This document shows positions 27,856 through 37,496 of a stretch of 55,126 bases of DNA, piece by piece; positions within the stretch are counted from its first letter, which is position 1, and each line of letters starts with the position of its first letter. The stretch comes from a virus, in the IMG/VR virus record IMGVR_UViG_3300048672_000495, positions 1-55,126 of that record. One strand, given 5' to 3'. The notes under the pieces were generated by a model, which was not told the origin of the DNA, did no database searches, and worked only from the letters and a program-made list of their open reading frames with translations. The position numbers were made by a program, and so were the translations under genes.

Positions 27856-29132
27856 CAATTAGTCGATCAGGAATATCCGGCGATGAAATTGTTGATATTA
27901 GTCCCAAAGATAGATTTATTAAATTACCAGTAGTACCATACCTTAAGCTGCTTGGAGCATGGGATGGTATTAATGCTCCACAGATTGCATTAATAAATGC
28001 ATTAAATGATCCTAGGTATAGATTCATAACAGCAGCACTAGCTAGACGTCTTGGTAAGACGTATGTAGCTAACGTAGTTGGACAATTAGTAATGTTAGTA
28101 CCTGAAAGTAATGTACTAATTATGTCTCCTAATTTCTCACTGAGCTCAATATCATTCGAGCTTCAGCGATCATTTATTAAACATTTTGATCTTGAAATCG
28201 AACGTGATAATATGAAGGACAAGATAATTGAACTGTCTAATGCTAGTACGGTTCGCATGGGATCATTATCTACTGTAGATAGCGTGGTTGGACGTTCGTA
28301 TAATCTAATTATCTTTGATGAGGCTGCTTTAGGAGCAGATGGTCAGGAAGCTTTCGAGCGTAGCTTAAGACCGACACTAGATAGACCTGGTGCCAAAGCT
28401 GTATTTATTAGTACTCCTAGAGGTAAGAATAATTGGTTTAGTAAGTACTATGATCGTGGATTTGGTGAGCAATATCCAGATTGGTGTAGTATACATGCTG
28501 ACTGGACTGAGAATAGTCGTATGTCGGTTAGCGACGTTGAAGAAGCTAAAGCTACTATGACTAAGGCTACGTTCGAGCAGGAATACATGGCCAGCTTCGT
28601 TACGTATGAAGGCCAGATTTTTAACTTACCTAAAGAATCTATTAGAGAATATGAACCACAAGACGGTGATGAAGTAATAGCTGGACTTGATCCTGGATAT
28701 AGGGATCCTACAGCATTTGTTGTAATTATTTATAGACCTAAAGACGAGTGCTACTTTATTGTAGAGGAATATTTAGAATCAGAAAGCGTAACTGCTACTC
28801 ACGTAGATAGACTAAAAGAAATAATTAGTAAGTGGAATATAGAAACTGTATTTATAGATAGTGCAGCAGCACAGTTTGCAGCTGACTTAGCTTATACATA
28901 TGATATAGCTACTATTAAAGCAAAGAAAGATGTACTACCAGGTATTGCATTTGTTCAGTCATTAATAGAGCGTGGTAAGTTATTTGTATCTTCTGAATGT
29001 TCAGAAACATTAATAGCATTAGATCAATATCAATGGGATGTAAAACCAGGACTACAAAAAGAAAAACCAGTCCATACATTTAGTCACATACCGGATGCTA
29101 TTAGGTATGCACTATATACATATACTGTTTAG
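27849..29132 (+). CDS. terL: Terminase large subunit
   Basis: 427 residues. ATPase: Walker A variant ARRLGKT (65-71), Walker B LIIFDEA (153-159), coupling motif ISTPRG (~188). RNase H-like nuclease: GLDPGYRD (D281), FIDSAA (D337) and HIPDAIRYAL (D415). Packages DNA into the prohead by ATP hydrolysis and cuts concatemers. Followed by a strong terminator. Confidence 0.97.
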   Translation: MLTISRSGISGDEIVDISPKDRFIKLPVVPYLKLLGAWDGINAPQIALINALNDPRYRFITAALARRLGKTYVANVVGQLVMLVPESNVLIMSPNFSLSSISFELQRSFIKHFDLEIERDNMKDKIIELSNASTVRMGSLSTVDSVVGRSYNLIIFDEAALGADGQEAFERSLRPTLDRPGAKAVFISTPRGKNNWFSKYYDRGFGEQYPDWCSIHADWTENSRMSVSDVEEAKATMTKATFEQEYMASFVTYEGQIFNLPKESIREYEPQDGDEVIAGLDPGYRDPTAFVVIIYRPKDECYFIVEEYLESESVTATHVDRLKEIISKWNIETVFIDSAAAQFAADLAYTYDIATIKAKKDVLPGIAFVQSLIERGKLFVSSECSETLIALDQYQWDVKPGLQKEKPVHTFSHIPDAIRYALYTYTV

Positions 29133-29145
29133 TATATAAATTATT

Positions 29146-29181
29146 AAAGCCCTATATGCTTCGTGCATATAGGGCTTTTTT
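29146..29181 (+). terminator. Rho-independent terminator after terL
   Basis: AAAGCCCTATATGC / GCATATAGGGCTTTTTT with a TTCG-type loop, ending the packaging operon. Confidence 0.95.
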
Positions 29182-29198
29182 ACTGCCTAAAAATTTAC

Positions 29199-29227
29199 TT
29201 GATTTTGTTTTACTTAAGTGCTATAAT
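29199..29227 (+). promoter_or_regulatory. Promoter of HNH-portal unit
   Basis: TTGATT (29199-29204), 17-bp spacer, TATAAT (29222-29227). Confidence 0.85.
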
Positions 29228-29255
29228 TCGTGCATGGTAATTTTAGGTTAAAGAA

Positions 29256-29693
29256 ATGGCTAAGAATACAGGGAATAATCGTATACCGGTCAAATGGGTA
29301 CGAGATAAAGCTAAAGCAGCTTATGATAAAAAAGATCACTGTTATATTTGCAATTGTGAAAATGACTTAGAACTACACCATACTCACTCAATCACACTCC
29401 TACTGGAGAAGTGGTCTTATGATAAAGGTTATGATATTTCAACCGATGAAGGTATCTTAGCTGTTCGAGACGAGTTTATTGAGACGTTTCATAAGGAGAT
29501 TTATGATGACGTATTCACATTATGTAATAAACATCACGTAAAATTACATGGGGTATACGGCAAGAAACCTGCTATGCATACGGCTACTAAACAACTTACT
29601 TGGATAGAGAAGCAAAAGGAAAAATTCCTTAGTCCTACTGATGAAATAACAAAACCTAAGATTTTAGGATCTTTCTTTAGTGAATTTACGTAA
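29256..29693 (+). CDS. HNH endonuclease
   Basis: 145 residues. CYICNCENDLELHHTHSITL (zinc Cys pair and ββα entry) and FTLCNKHHVKLHGVYGKK complete the HNH fold. Located between terL and portal, where HNH proteins assist terminase cutting in many HK97/cos-type phages (established); that role is likely here. Confidence 0.85.
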   Translation: MAKNTGNNRIPVKWVRDKAKAAYDKKDHCYICNCENDLELHHTHSITLLLEKWSYDKGYDISTDEGILAVRDEFIETFHKEIYDDVFTLCNKHHVKLHGVYGKKPAMHTATKQLTWIEKQKEKFLSPTDEITKPKILGSFFSEFT

Positions 29694-29701
29694 GGAATAA
29701 T

Positions 29702-30883
29702 ATGTCTTGGTGGACCAATTTAAGAGAAAAATTTAATCCTGCACAAAGCTTAATTGCATACCACGAAGGTAGTAATGTAAGCTCTAGCGCAGCAGCTAGT
29801 TATAAAACATCTTTTGATAAACTAGAATCAGTTAATCGTGGTATAAATATGATAGTGAATGCATGCGCGTCACTAGATTATGACGTTAAGCTAAAAGTAG
29901 CTGATGGTAAGTTTACTGGTATAAGAAGTAAAAACTTAGTAACTATATTAAATAGTAGACCTAATCCTTATCAATCTACACTGGAATTTAGAACTAATAT
30001 GTTCACAGATTTCCTACTAGAAGGTAATGTATTCCTGTATTATGATGGTGCTTTTATATATCATCTTCCAGCAGCTAATGTTGTAATCATACCAGACGAG
30101 AAGACTTTTGTTAAGAAGTATACATATAATGGTGTTACAGATATGTACCCGGATGAGATTATACACTTTAAAGACTTAAGTGGAGAATCAATCTATAGAG
30201 GTAATAGCAGATTAAAAGCAGCAGATAGAAATATTAAGATCCTAACCAAGATGTTAGATTTCCAGGATCAATTTTTTGAGAATGGCGCAATCCCAGGATT
30301 TGTATTAGGAACTGAAAATACACTTAGCCAAGTAGCTAAAGAGAAAACTATTGCTAATTGGGTAACTAGATGGAGCCCTAAGAATGGGGCTAAGAGACCT
30401 ATGATAGTTGATAGTGGTCTGAAACCACTACAACTTTTCAACTCTAGCTTTAAGGAATTAGACTTTGATGCTAGTGTAGCTAGCATCAATGTAAAGATTT
30501 TGGAAACACTTGGAGTTCCACCAGTATTACTAGATGGTGGAAATCAAGCTAATATTTCTCCTAATCTCAGATTATTCTACTTAGAAACCGTAATGCCAAT
30601 TATTCGCAAGTACATTTCAGCAATGGAACTCCTTAGCGGATACGATATCGAAGCTATAACTAGCAATGTATCGGCACTACAACCAGAGCTAAAAGACATT
30701 GCTGCCTATCACGTAGGATTAGTAAATGGTGGAATTATTACAGCAAATGAAGCTAGAACAGAATTAAGATATGAACCAGATGCAGATCCAGAAAGTAATA
30801 AACTAAGAGTTCCTGCAAATATTGCAGGTTCTGCTACACAGCCAAATATTGGTGGAGCACCTAAGAAACCAGAACCAAAATAA
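29702..30883 (+). CDS. Portal protein (HK97 type)
   Basis: 393 residues. VNRGINMIVNACASLDYDVK at the start, NPYQSTLEFRTNMFTDFLLE, DEIIHFKDLSGESIYRGNSR, and the LGVPPVLLDGGNQANISPNL segment are hallmarks of HK97-family portals. Forms the dodecameric ring at the packaging vertex. The Ala/Pro/Lys tail (PNIGGAPKKPEPK) is probably flexible. Confidence 0.95.
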   Translation: MSWWTNLREKFNPAQSLIAYHEGSNVSSSAAASYKTSFDKLESVNRGINMIVNACASLDYDVKLKVADGKFTGIRSKNLVTILNSRPNPYQSTLEFRTNMFTDFLLEGNVFLYYDGAFIYHLPAANVVIIPDEKTFVKKYTYNGVTDMYPDEIIHFKDLSGESIYRGNSRLKAADRNIKILTKMLDFQDQFFENGAIPGFVLGTENTLSQVAKEKTIANWVTRWSPKNGAKRPMIVDSGLKPLQLFNSSFKELDFDASVASINVKILETLGVPPVLLDGGNQANISPNLRLFYLETVMPIIRKYISAMELLSGYDIEAITSNVSALQPELKDIAAYHVGLVNGGIITANEARTELRYEPDADPESNKLRVPANIAGSATQPNIGGAPKKPEPK

Positions 30884-30903
30884 TTAGCTAACAAAAATTA
30901 CAA

Positions 30904-30932
30904 TTGACTTACCCTTGCCTACATAGTATAAT
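30904..30932 (+). promoter_or_regulatory. Promoter of the capsid gene
   Basis: TTGACT (30904-30909), 17-bp spacer, TATAAT (30927-30932). A second TATAAT follows at about 30944, so initiation may be at two sites. Confidence 0.85.
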
Positions 30933-30981
30933 GATAACTGTGTATAATTGCGAGCATAATTTTTATAAAGGAAAAATGTAG

Positions 30982-32919
30982 ATGTCTATTAAAGATAAAG
31001 TATTTCATCTTAATAGTCAGTTTACTAAGGAATTACCCACAGCTGATGAGACTATTGATAGTATTTTCATCAGCGGCTATGCTAGTGCAAATACCCCCGA
31101 TAGAGTCGGAGATGTGATACCTAGTAGTACGTGGGCTAAAGGTATGGAAAATTACCTTAAAAACCCTATTATACTGGCGTACCATGATCACGACGATCCT
31201 GTTGGTCGAATGGTTGAACATAAAGTAGACGATAAAGGTCTATGGATCAAAGCTAGAATTTCTGCAGCGGCAGAAATTTTTAATCTTGTAAAAGATAGTG
31301 TCTTAACCGCTTTCAGTGTCTCGTTCCGTGTTTTGGATGCTGAATATAATTCTGTAACGGAACTCTTTATCATTAAAGAACTTGAGCTTATCGAAATTTC
31401 AGTGGTATCCGTACCTATGAATCAAGATACTCTTTTTAGTCTTTCCAAGTCATTTGATAATGATAAGGAATATCAGTTATTCAAAACGCAATTTACACCT
31501 GACAGCGACTCAGCTAAAGGGCTAGAAACCTCCAAGGTAGTAAAAAGCACAACATCAAAGGAATTCGGAATGGATCCAAAAGAACTACAAGCTATGCTTG
31601 AAACAGCCGCTGCTAATGCCGCAAAGCAAGCCACAGAAGCTCTATTAAAATCACAAAAAGACGCTGCTGACGCAAAGGCTAAGGCTGATGCTGATGAAGC
31701 AGAAATGCAAGCACGTATTCAAAAGGCAGTTGCAGCTGTAACTCCTTCTACTACTGGTACTGAAAAGCTTTTAGCTGAGATTACTCAGCGCTTTGAAAAG
31801 CAAGCAGAAGACGGCAAGAAAACTCTTGAGGGTCTAGAAGCTGTTATCAAAGAAAAGGCTGCAGAATTAGATGCACTAGCTAAGAGCAAAATGAAATTCA
31901 CTCCTGGTGAAGGTACTGCTCCTACGTATGAAGAAAAGGAAAAAGCTTTCCTTCTAAGTAAAATGTCTGGTAAGTCTATCGAAAACACAAAATTCGGTAA
32001 AGAACTACTTGAAAAAGCAGGTGCTCACGTTGCATCGGCTACATGGGAACTAGAAGTTTCTCTAAACATGGAAGCTGAAGTTCGCCGTCGTCTAGTTGTT
32101 TCTCCTCTAGTACGTCAAGTTGGTATGCAAACTAACGTTATGACTATCCCTGTGAACCCAGAAGCTGGTTCAGCAACATGGATGGCTAACACAGCCTTCG
32201 GTACTGTAACTTCTATGGGTACGACACAAACGCACCTATTAAAGGAAATTACACTTAGTGCCTACAAGGTTGCTACGAACGAATATCTAGCATATGAAGA
32301 AGAAGAAGATTCTTTAATTATTCTTATGCCTATCGTTCGCGACGCTATGATTCGTCGTGTTGCACGTGCTGTTGACCAAGCTTTCCTACGTGGAACTGGT
32401 TCCGGTGCTGATCCTGTTAAGGGTCTGTTAACTTATGACGCAACGTCTGCTGAAACTATCACTACTGCTGCTGCTAAGGCAACCGTAGCTAACCTACGTA
32501 ATCTACGTAAGGACTTAGGTGCATGGGGTCTTGATCCTGCTGAAGTAGTTTTCGTTGTATCAACCGATGTTTACTACGATCTTCTAGATGATACTACATT
32601 CCAGACAATGGATAAGGTTGGAACTAAGGCTACTATCCTTACCGGTCAAATCGGTATGGCAGGTGGATCACCAGTTCTAGTATCTGCAGAATTCCCAGCT
32701 AAGGCTACTGGTACAAGTTCAGCTACAACTAACTATTGTGGTCTAGCACTTGCAGCAGGTAACTTCCTAGTTGGTAACCAACGTGGTCTGCGTTTCGATA
32801 CGCAAGATCTAGTAGAAACTCAACGTAAAGTACTGGTAGCTTCACTGCGTACTGGTCTTACTCAAGTTACTACAAACTTAGGTCAAGGTGTTTCAGCTCT
32901 ACGCTGGCTGAACGCTTAA
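30982..32919 (+). CDS. Fused prohead protease / scaffold / HK97-like major capsid protein
   Basis: 645 residues, one frame. Residues ~20-155: S78-type prohead protease (FISGYASANTPDRVGDVI, H68 in AYHDHD, S112 or S114 in AFSVSFRVLDA). Residues ~197-330: charged coiled coil (AAANAAKQATEALLKSQKDA) acting as scaffold. Residues ~330-645: HK97 capsid fold (NMEAEVRRRLVVSPLVRQVG onward). Protease and capsid are usually separate genes; here one polyprotein should self-process. An internal ATG at 31570 (codon 197) has an ideal SD AAAGGA and would give protease-free capsid precursor. Confidence 0.92.
   Translation: MSIKDKVFHLNSQFTKELPTADETIDSIFISGYASANTPDRVGDVIPSSTWAKGMENYLKNPIILAYHDHDDPVGRMVEHKVDDKGLWIKARISAAAEIFNLVKDSVLTAFSVSFRVLDAEYNSVTELFIIKELELIEISVVSVPMNQDTLFSLSKSFDNDKEYQLFKTQFTPDSDSAKGLETSKVVKSTTSKEFGMDPKELQAMLETAAANAAKQATEALLKSQKDAADAKAKADADEAEMQARIQKAVAAVTPSTTGTEKLLAEITQRFEKQAEDGKKTLEGLEAVIKEKAAELDALAKSKMKFTPGEGTAPTYEEKEKAFLLSKMSGKSIENTKFGKELLEKAGAHVASATWELEVSLNMEAEVRRRLVVSPLVRQVGMQTNVMTIPVNPEAGSATWMANTAFGTVTSMGTTQTHLLKEITLSAYKVATNEYLAYEEEEDSLIILMPIVRDAMIRRVARAVDQAFLRGTGSGADPVKGLLTYDATSAETITTAAAKATVANLRNLRKDLGAWGLDPAEVVFVVSTDVYYDLLDDTTFQTMDKVGTKATILTGQIGMAGGSPVLVSAEFPAKATGTSSATTNYCGLALAAGNFLVGNQRGLRFDTQDLVETQRKVLVASLRTGLTQVTTNLGQGVSALRWLNA
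31557..31572 (+). promoter_or_regulatory. Internal ribosome binding site and start within the capsid fusion
   Basis: AAAGGA eight bases before an in-frame ATG (31570-31572), at the exact junction of protease and scaffold domains. Translation from here yields 449 residues, near the size of a classical scaffold-capsid precursor. Confidence 0.6.
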
Positions 32920-32924
32920 TCTTG

Positions 32925-32950
32925 AAGATAGGGCTTCGGCCCTATCTTTT
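32925..32950 (+). terminator. Terminator after the capsid gene
   Basis: GATAGGGC-TTCG-GCCCTATC then TTTT; followed by a second weak CTAAGA/TCTTAG hairpin. Confidence 0.92.
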
Positions 32951-32994
32951 CTAAGAGTTTACAAAATTCTTAGAAAAGATAATAAGGAAAATAA

Positions 32995-33573
32995 ATGGCA
33001 ACTGATTTAGTAACTAAGGCGGAATACAAAGCGTATGCTGGAATTACTAGCGATACGCAAGATGCTATTATTACTGCAACTATTCCAAAAGTTAGTCAAT
33101 TAGTAAAAACTCTTTGTCGTAGAACTTTTGTAGACTATATAAGTGATGCTAAAACTGAAGTATATAGTGGTGGACGAGGTTCTAAATTATTCTTAACGGA
33201 ATATCCAATATTATCAGTATCTGGTGTAGAACTTAGCACAGATTATGGAGCTAATTATACTAGTTTAGTAGAATATACTGATTATGTTTTAGATTTAGAA
33301 GATGGCTCAATAGTTGCAGTTGGTATTGATGCAGTATTTCCTAAATATATAAATGGTTATAAGATTAGTTATACAGCAGGATATGAAGTACTCCCTGAAG
33401 ACTTAAAGGTAGCAGTACTAGATTTAGTTACATACTATATTAAAAATGATGGTAGTGTACATAGTCCAAAAGCTCCTGGTACAAATACAGTACAGATAGA
33501 ATATATCACTACTACAAATCTACCAGCACATATTAAACGCGTATTAGATTTATATACTGGAAGTTTCGATTAA
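32995..33573 (+). CDS. Head-tail connector protein (HK97 gp6-like)
   Basis: 192 residues. LVTKAEYKAYAGITSDTQDA, IPKVSQLVKTLCRRTFVDYI, then TEVYSGGRGSKLFLTEYPIL and the Tyr-rich beta part match the gp6-like (Phage_connect_1) family that caps the portal. Its stop overlaps the next start (TAATG). Confidence 0.85.
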   Translation: MATDLVTKAEYKAYAGITSDTQDAIITATIPKVSQLVKTLCRRTFVDYISDAKTEVYSGGRGSKLFLTEYPILSVSGVELSTDYGANYTSLVEYTDYVLDLEDGSIVAVGIDAVFPKYINGYKISYTAGYEVLPEDLKVAVLDLVTYYIKNDGSVHSPKAPGTNTVQIEYITTTNLPAHIKRVLDLYTGSFD

Positions 33574-34955
33574 TGTCAGCAGAAAAATTTGTAGCTTTAT
33601 TTAAAAATTCGCTTATGGGTGGAGATAATAGTAATGCTAAAGCATATTCTGGATGGAAAATTAATAATAAAACTTGGTTAAATTATAATCGTAGAGAATT
33701 AGAAGACATGGGTCTTAGTAAAAAAGTTGGTTTTGCATTAACTGCTGAAACTGCTGAAATTCTCAATAGGACTGAAGAATTTAATGAGTTAGTAAAAGAA
33801 ATTAAAGCAGATAATCCTAGAAGAGGTCCATTCTTAGATGAATCTAATGGTACTGCTATAGTTATATTTCCAGGAGTACCTTTTGAAGGTGGAATAGAAA
33901 AAACTCTTGATAAATTTTTAGGAATAGGAAGTTCTGAATTAGCTAAAGAAATTGGTCTAGTTAAAGGCCATGTATTTGGTATAGCTACAGGAGCAGTTAT
34001 TGGAGTTAAAGAAAGTTTAGAGAAATCCTCTGCTGTAGGTAAAGTAGTAGAAAAAGAAGTATTAGATAGTGCTTTAGAATTTTTAGATGTATTAACAGAT
34101 CACTTAAGAAAGTTAGATATTGAATCTAGTACTATTAAAAATTTCTCTAGTAATATTTTATCTAAGTATAATAAGAGTAGTAGACATTTTTTAGTTGAGT
34201 TACAACTTGACAGTGAAAATTCTGAAAGTGCTAAATTAGTACAAAAGTTAGCTGGTAGAACAGTAAACGCCTCTACAGGTATACGAGGATTAATGAATCC
34301 TGGTGGACACCAAAAGAATCTTATAAAAGAAATTTTAGGAATTCTTAAAGCACAAGGATTAACAGATCCTGAAAAGCTTATAAAATTTGAATCTTCTCCT
34401 CCTATGATTGATCTTATTACTGATGATATAGTAAGTGCTATATCTGGTAATAAAAAGAAGTATAAAGATAAGTATACTGGAGAAGTTAAAGTAGGTAAAA
34501 TAACTACTTTATATGTTAATGAACAGGCTAAGCAAAAATATAGGAATGATCTTAAGAAGTTAACTGTACAAACACAGTTATATAAAACAAAACTTAAGAA
34601 ACGTAAAGCTAAAAGAATTACTCCAGGTATGACGATTTCTAATTTGGAATCTATACTACGTAGTAGATTGGCTATGCAGATTAAAGAAAATATGGGGACA
34701 GGAAATGCACAGAATGTTCTCAATTATAGGACTGGACGCTTCGCAGAGTCGGCGACTATTGAACGAGCAACTCAATCTAGAGCGGGCATGGTTTCAGTAT
34801 TCTATAACTACATGCGGAATCCTTATGGAACCTTTTCGGACGGTGGCAAACAACAGTACCCTAGGTCAAGAGACCCAAAAATCCTAATATCAAAAAGTAT
34901 AAGGGAAATAGGTGCTACATTAGCATTTAATAGAATGCGAGCCATTTTAGTATAG
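33573..34955 (+). CDS. Head-tail joining / tail-completion region protein (hypothetical)
   Basis: 460 residues, too long for a standard neck protein. The C-terminal ~110 residues (LRSRLAMQIKENMGTGNAQN, TGRFAESATIERATQSRAGM, MRNPYGTFSDGGKQQYPRSR) resemble HK97 gp10-type tail-completion proteins; the N-terminal 340 residues are helical, Lys/Ser rich and unassigned. Position between connector and tail terminator supports a neck role. Confidence 0.65.
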   Translation: MSAEKFVALFKNSLMGGDNSNAKAYSGWKINNKTWLNYNRRELEDMGLSKKVGFALTAETAEILNRTEEFNELVKEIKADNPRRGPFLDESNGTAIVIFPGVPFEGGIEKTLDKFLGIGSSELAKEIGLVKGHVFGIATGAVIGVKESLEKSSAVGKVVEKEVLDSALEFLDVLTDHLRKLDIESSTIKNFSSNILSKYNKSSRHFLVELQLDSENSESAKLVQKLAGRTVNASTGIRGLMNPGGHQKNLIKEILGILKAQGLTDPEKLIKFESSPPMIDLITDDIVSAISGNKKKYKDKYTGEVKVGKITTLYVNEQAKQKYRNDLKKLTVQTQLYKTKLKKRKAKRITPGMTISNLESILRSRLAMQIKENMGTGNAQNVLNYRTGRFAESATIERATQSRAGMVSVFYNYMRNPYGTFSDGGKQQYPRSRDPKILISKSIREIGATLAFNRMRAILV

Positions 34956-34964
34956 GATTAAATA

Positions 34965-35405
34965 ATGTCAAGAAGAGCCAGTATCGTTAATGCTATTACT
35001 GAAAATTTAAAGGTTATTGATGGTACTGGAACCTATAAAACTAATATATTCAATAACTCATTTTCTAAATTAAAATTCTGGGATGAGGTTAATGATTTTC
35101 CTTGCTGCTACGTAGTAGCAGGTTCAGAAACAAGAGAGTATATGCCAGCAGCATTTGCCTGGGGTTTCCTTAATGTGTGTATTAAGGTATACACTAAAGG
35201 GGAAGATGCTCAACAGCTATTAGAGAATTTGTTAGAAGATATTGAGAATGTAATTGATGGTAAAAGAGGGGTTATAGTATATGACTCTACAAATAATTAT
35301 TCTACATCTGAATTATCTATAACATCCATAGTAACAGACGAAGGTCTGTTAAATCCTTACGGAGTTGGAGAAGTTACTCTACTAGTAAGATATCAGGTAA
35401 TGTAA
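34965..35405 (+). CDS. Tail terminator protein
   Basis: 146 residues. MSRRASIVNAITENLKVIDG, NDFPCCYVVAGSETREYMPA and the long final helix-strand (QQLLENLLEDIENVIDGKRG) match lambda gpU/HK97 tail-terminator proteins, which stop tail-tube growth and join the head. Gene position is right. Confidence 0.78.
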   Translation: MSRRASIVNAITENLKVIDGTGTYKTNIFNNSFSKLKFWDEVNDFPCCYVVAGSETREYMPAAFAWGFLNVCIKVYTKGEDAQQLLENLLEDIENVIDGKRGVIVYDSTNNYSTSELSITSIVTDEGLLNPYGVGEVTLLVRYQVM

Positions 35406-35511
35406 TGAGAACTCATACCTCCTAGTATGGGGAAATAGTACCTACGTACCAATACAGATAATAATCTAGTTAGAGTATAAATGGTACATTAATCTTTTAA
35501 AGGAAAGATAA

Positions 35512-36984
35512 ATGGCATCAACATTCAATCTTGTACGCAATTCTCGCGTATTCTTCACAACAAACGTAGACGCCACAACAGGGGTAATTCCTAGTTCTGG
35601 TGCTACAATCACGCCAACTAATACATTCGAACTTCAGGTTCTAGATGGTTTTAGTTTCACGCAAGGTACTCAACAAGCTACTATTCAAATTAGTGAAGCT
35701 GGTAATACCCCTACTCGTGGTCAGCGTGCTTTCAATACACAGTTAGATCCAGTTGACTTTTCATTCTCTACATATATCCGCCCAGAACTTAATGGTGGCT
35801 TAGTAAGAGCTGAAGAACAAGTTCTATGGAATGCCCTATTTACAGATAAATCGTTAGATATTACACCTAGCGCAGTATTAACAACTACTGCACTAACTCG
35901 TGGATCAACTACTACTAATTCAGCAACTATTACTTGTACGGCATTTAACTTTACTGGTGCTGGTATGGCTGTTAATGACGTAGTTTCACTTGGTGGACTA
36001 CCTGCTACAGTAACTAATGCTATTGAATGGACAGGTCCTGTAAAACTTACAGCATTTGCTCCTAACGCAACAGCAGCTACTTCAGTAAGTATCGATTACC
36101 TAACAGCGCCATCAGCCGCTGCGGGCGCAACTTGCACAACTGCACCAACAACTGTTAAACTAGCTAGAGGTGCTTTCGTTCAACAAGTATCTAGTGCTAC
36201 TAACCCATCGTTCGCTCAAATTCATACTGGTGCTTCTAACAAGAATCAACTACAGAAATTTGGTATGTACTTTGTGGTTGATAATCAAATGTATGCGGTT
36301 GATAACTGTGCACTTGATCAAGCATCTATCGACTTTGGTCTTGATGGTATTGCTACAGTTGCATGGACTGGTAAAGCTACGGCTCTACGTCAACTTACAA
36401 GTACCGCTGTAATTTCTACTGCTAACCCAGCAGTATTCTCTGGTGGTGGTAACGCTACTGGTACAGCATCTACTAAGGTTACTACTGCTCCTTACATTAC
36501 CAATAAGCTATCAACAATGAAGCTTGAAGGTCAAATTCAAGGTGGTGGTACTACTTACACAGTAGCACTAACTGGTGGTAACATTACGATTGCAAATAAC
36601 ATTAATTATGTTATTCCTGCTAATCTAGGTGTTGTGAACTCAGCTATTGGCTATTTCACTGGAACACGTAGTATTTCAGGTAACGTAACAGCATATCTAA
36701 GAACAGGTACTGGTAACTCAGCTCAGGTTCTATCAGATATTCTGACTGCTAATGCTTCTGAAACTAAGTTCAAGACTCAGATTGAAATCGGTGGAGCATC
36801 TAATTCAGTACACGTTGATCTATTAATTAATGGTGCTGTTCTTCAGACTCCTACTGTTGAAACTGGTGATGTTATGTCAACTACAATCAACTTCAATGCT
36901 CAAGGTTACGATCCAATACTAGCAACCAATACATACGATATTGGCCAAACCAACGATCTGAAAATCACATACTACTCAGTATAA
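35512..36984 (+). CDS. Major tail tube protein
   Basis: 490 residues, beta-rich, Ser/Thr/Ala/Gly rich. STFNLVRNSRVFFTTNVDAT, FELQVLDGFSFTQGTQQATI, TYIRPELNGGLVRAEEQVLW and VNGAVLQTPTVETGDVMST-like C-terminal segments fit large siphovirus tail-tube proteins. Strong SD AAAGGAAAG; followed by a terminator, in keeping with high expression. Longer than the ~250-residue minimum, so it probably carries extra surface domains. Confidence 0.82.
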   Translation: MASTFNLVRNSRVFFTTNVDATTGVIPSSGATITPTNTFELQVLDGFSFTQGTQQATIQISEAGNTPTRGQRAFNTQLDPVDFSFSTYIRPELNGGLVRAEEQVLWNALFTDKSLDITPSAVLTTTALTRGSTTTNSATITCTAFNFTGAGMAVNDVVSLGGLPATVTNAIEWTGPVKLTAFAPNATAATSVSIDYLTAPSAAAGATCTTAPTTVKLARGAFVQQVSSATNPSFAQIHTGASNKNQLQKFGMYFVVDNQMYAVDNCALDQASIDFGLDGIATVAWTGKATALRQLTSTAVISTANPAVFSGGGNATGTASTKVTTAPYITNKLSTMKLEGQIQGGGTTYTVALTGGNITIANNINYVIPANLGVVNSAIGYFTGTRSISGNVTAYLRTGTGNSAQVLSDILTANASETKFKTQIEIGGASNSVHVDLLINGAVLQTPTVETGDVMSTTINFNAQGYDPILATNTYDIGQTNDLKITYYSV

Positions 36985-37002
36985 TCTGAGAGTATTTTTC
37001 AA

Positions 37003-37034
37003 AGGATGCGGATTGATCCCCGCATCCTCTTTTT
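37003..37034 (+). terminator. Terminator after the tail tube gene
   Basis: AGGATGCG(G) ... CGCATCCT followed by TTTTT, 19 bases after the stop codon. Confidence 0.9.
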
Positions 37035-37067
37035 ACCTAACTATATAATAATTAAGGATAGCAATAA

Positions 37068-37496
37068 ATGGCTACAGCTGTTACTCCCTCACTAAAGTCT
37101 TTACTAGTTCCTAGTAAGTCAGTAGAGGTAGAATATCCAGGATTTCCTGGATTTAAGGTTAATGTTTCATTCCTATCAAGAGAAACTCTAATTAATATTC
37201 GAAAGAAGTCAACTAAGACTACATATAAGAATAGACAACCGGTGGAAGAACTAGACGATAAGCTTTTCTTAAAGCTATATGTTGAGGCTTCTATTAAGGA
37301 TTGGTCAGGACTTAAGTTATCTTATGTAGAACAATTAGCTCCGGTAGACATGTCAGGACAAAATCCAGAAGCAGAACTACCATTTAGTAATGATGAAGCT
37401 CTATCCCTAATGCAAGCCTCTGCTAACTTTGATGCATTTATTAGTGAAACTGTAACGGATCTTTCAAATTTCACGAAGCCCAGTACCAAGAGTTAA
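37068..37496 (+). CDS. Tail assembly chaperone, short form (lambda gpG equivalent)
   Basis: 142 residues. Acts with the tape measure during tail assembly. LLVPSKSVEVEYPGFPGFKV, FLSRETLINIRKKSTKTTYK and EELDDKLFLKLYVEASIKDW match the tail-assembly-chaperone family. The last residues (LSNFTKPSTKS) are read after the slippery site at 37466-37472. It sits between tail tube and tape measure, the standard place. Confidence 0.85.
   Translation: MATAVTPSLKSLLVPSKSVEVEYPGFPGFKVNVSFLSRETLINIRKKSTKTTYKNRQPVEELDDKLFLKLYVEASIKDWSGLKLSYVEQLAPVDMSGQNPEAELPFSNDEALSLMQASANFDAFISETVTDLSNFTKPSTKS

Noticed and set aside
34100-34723. 207-codon antisense frame within the neck gene
   Set aside because: Composition artefact of the AT-rich, Lys-rich sense gene; no start signal.
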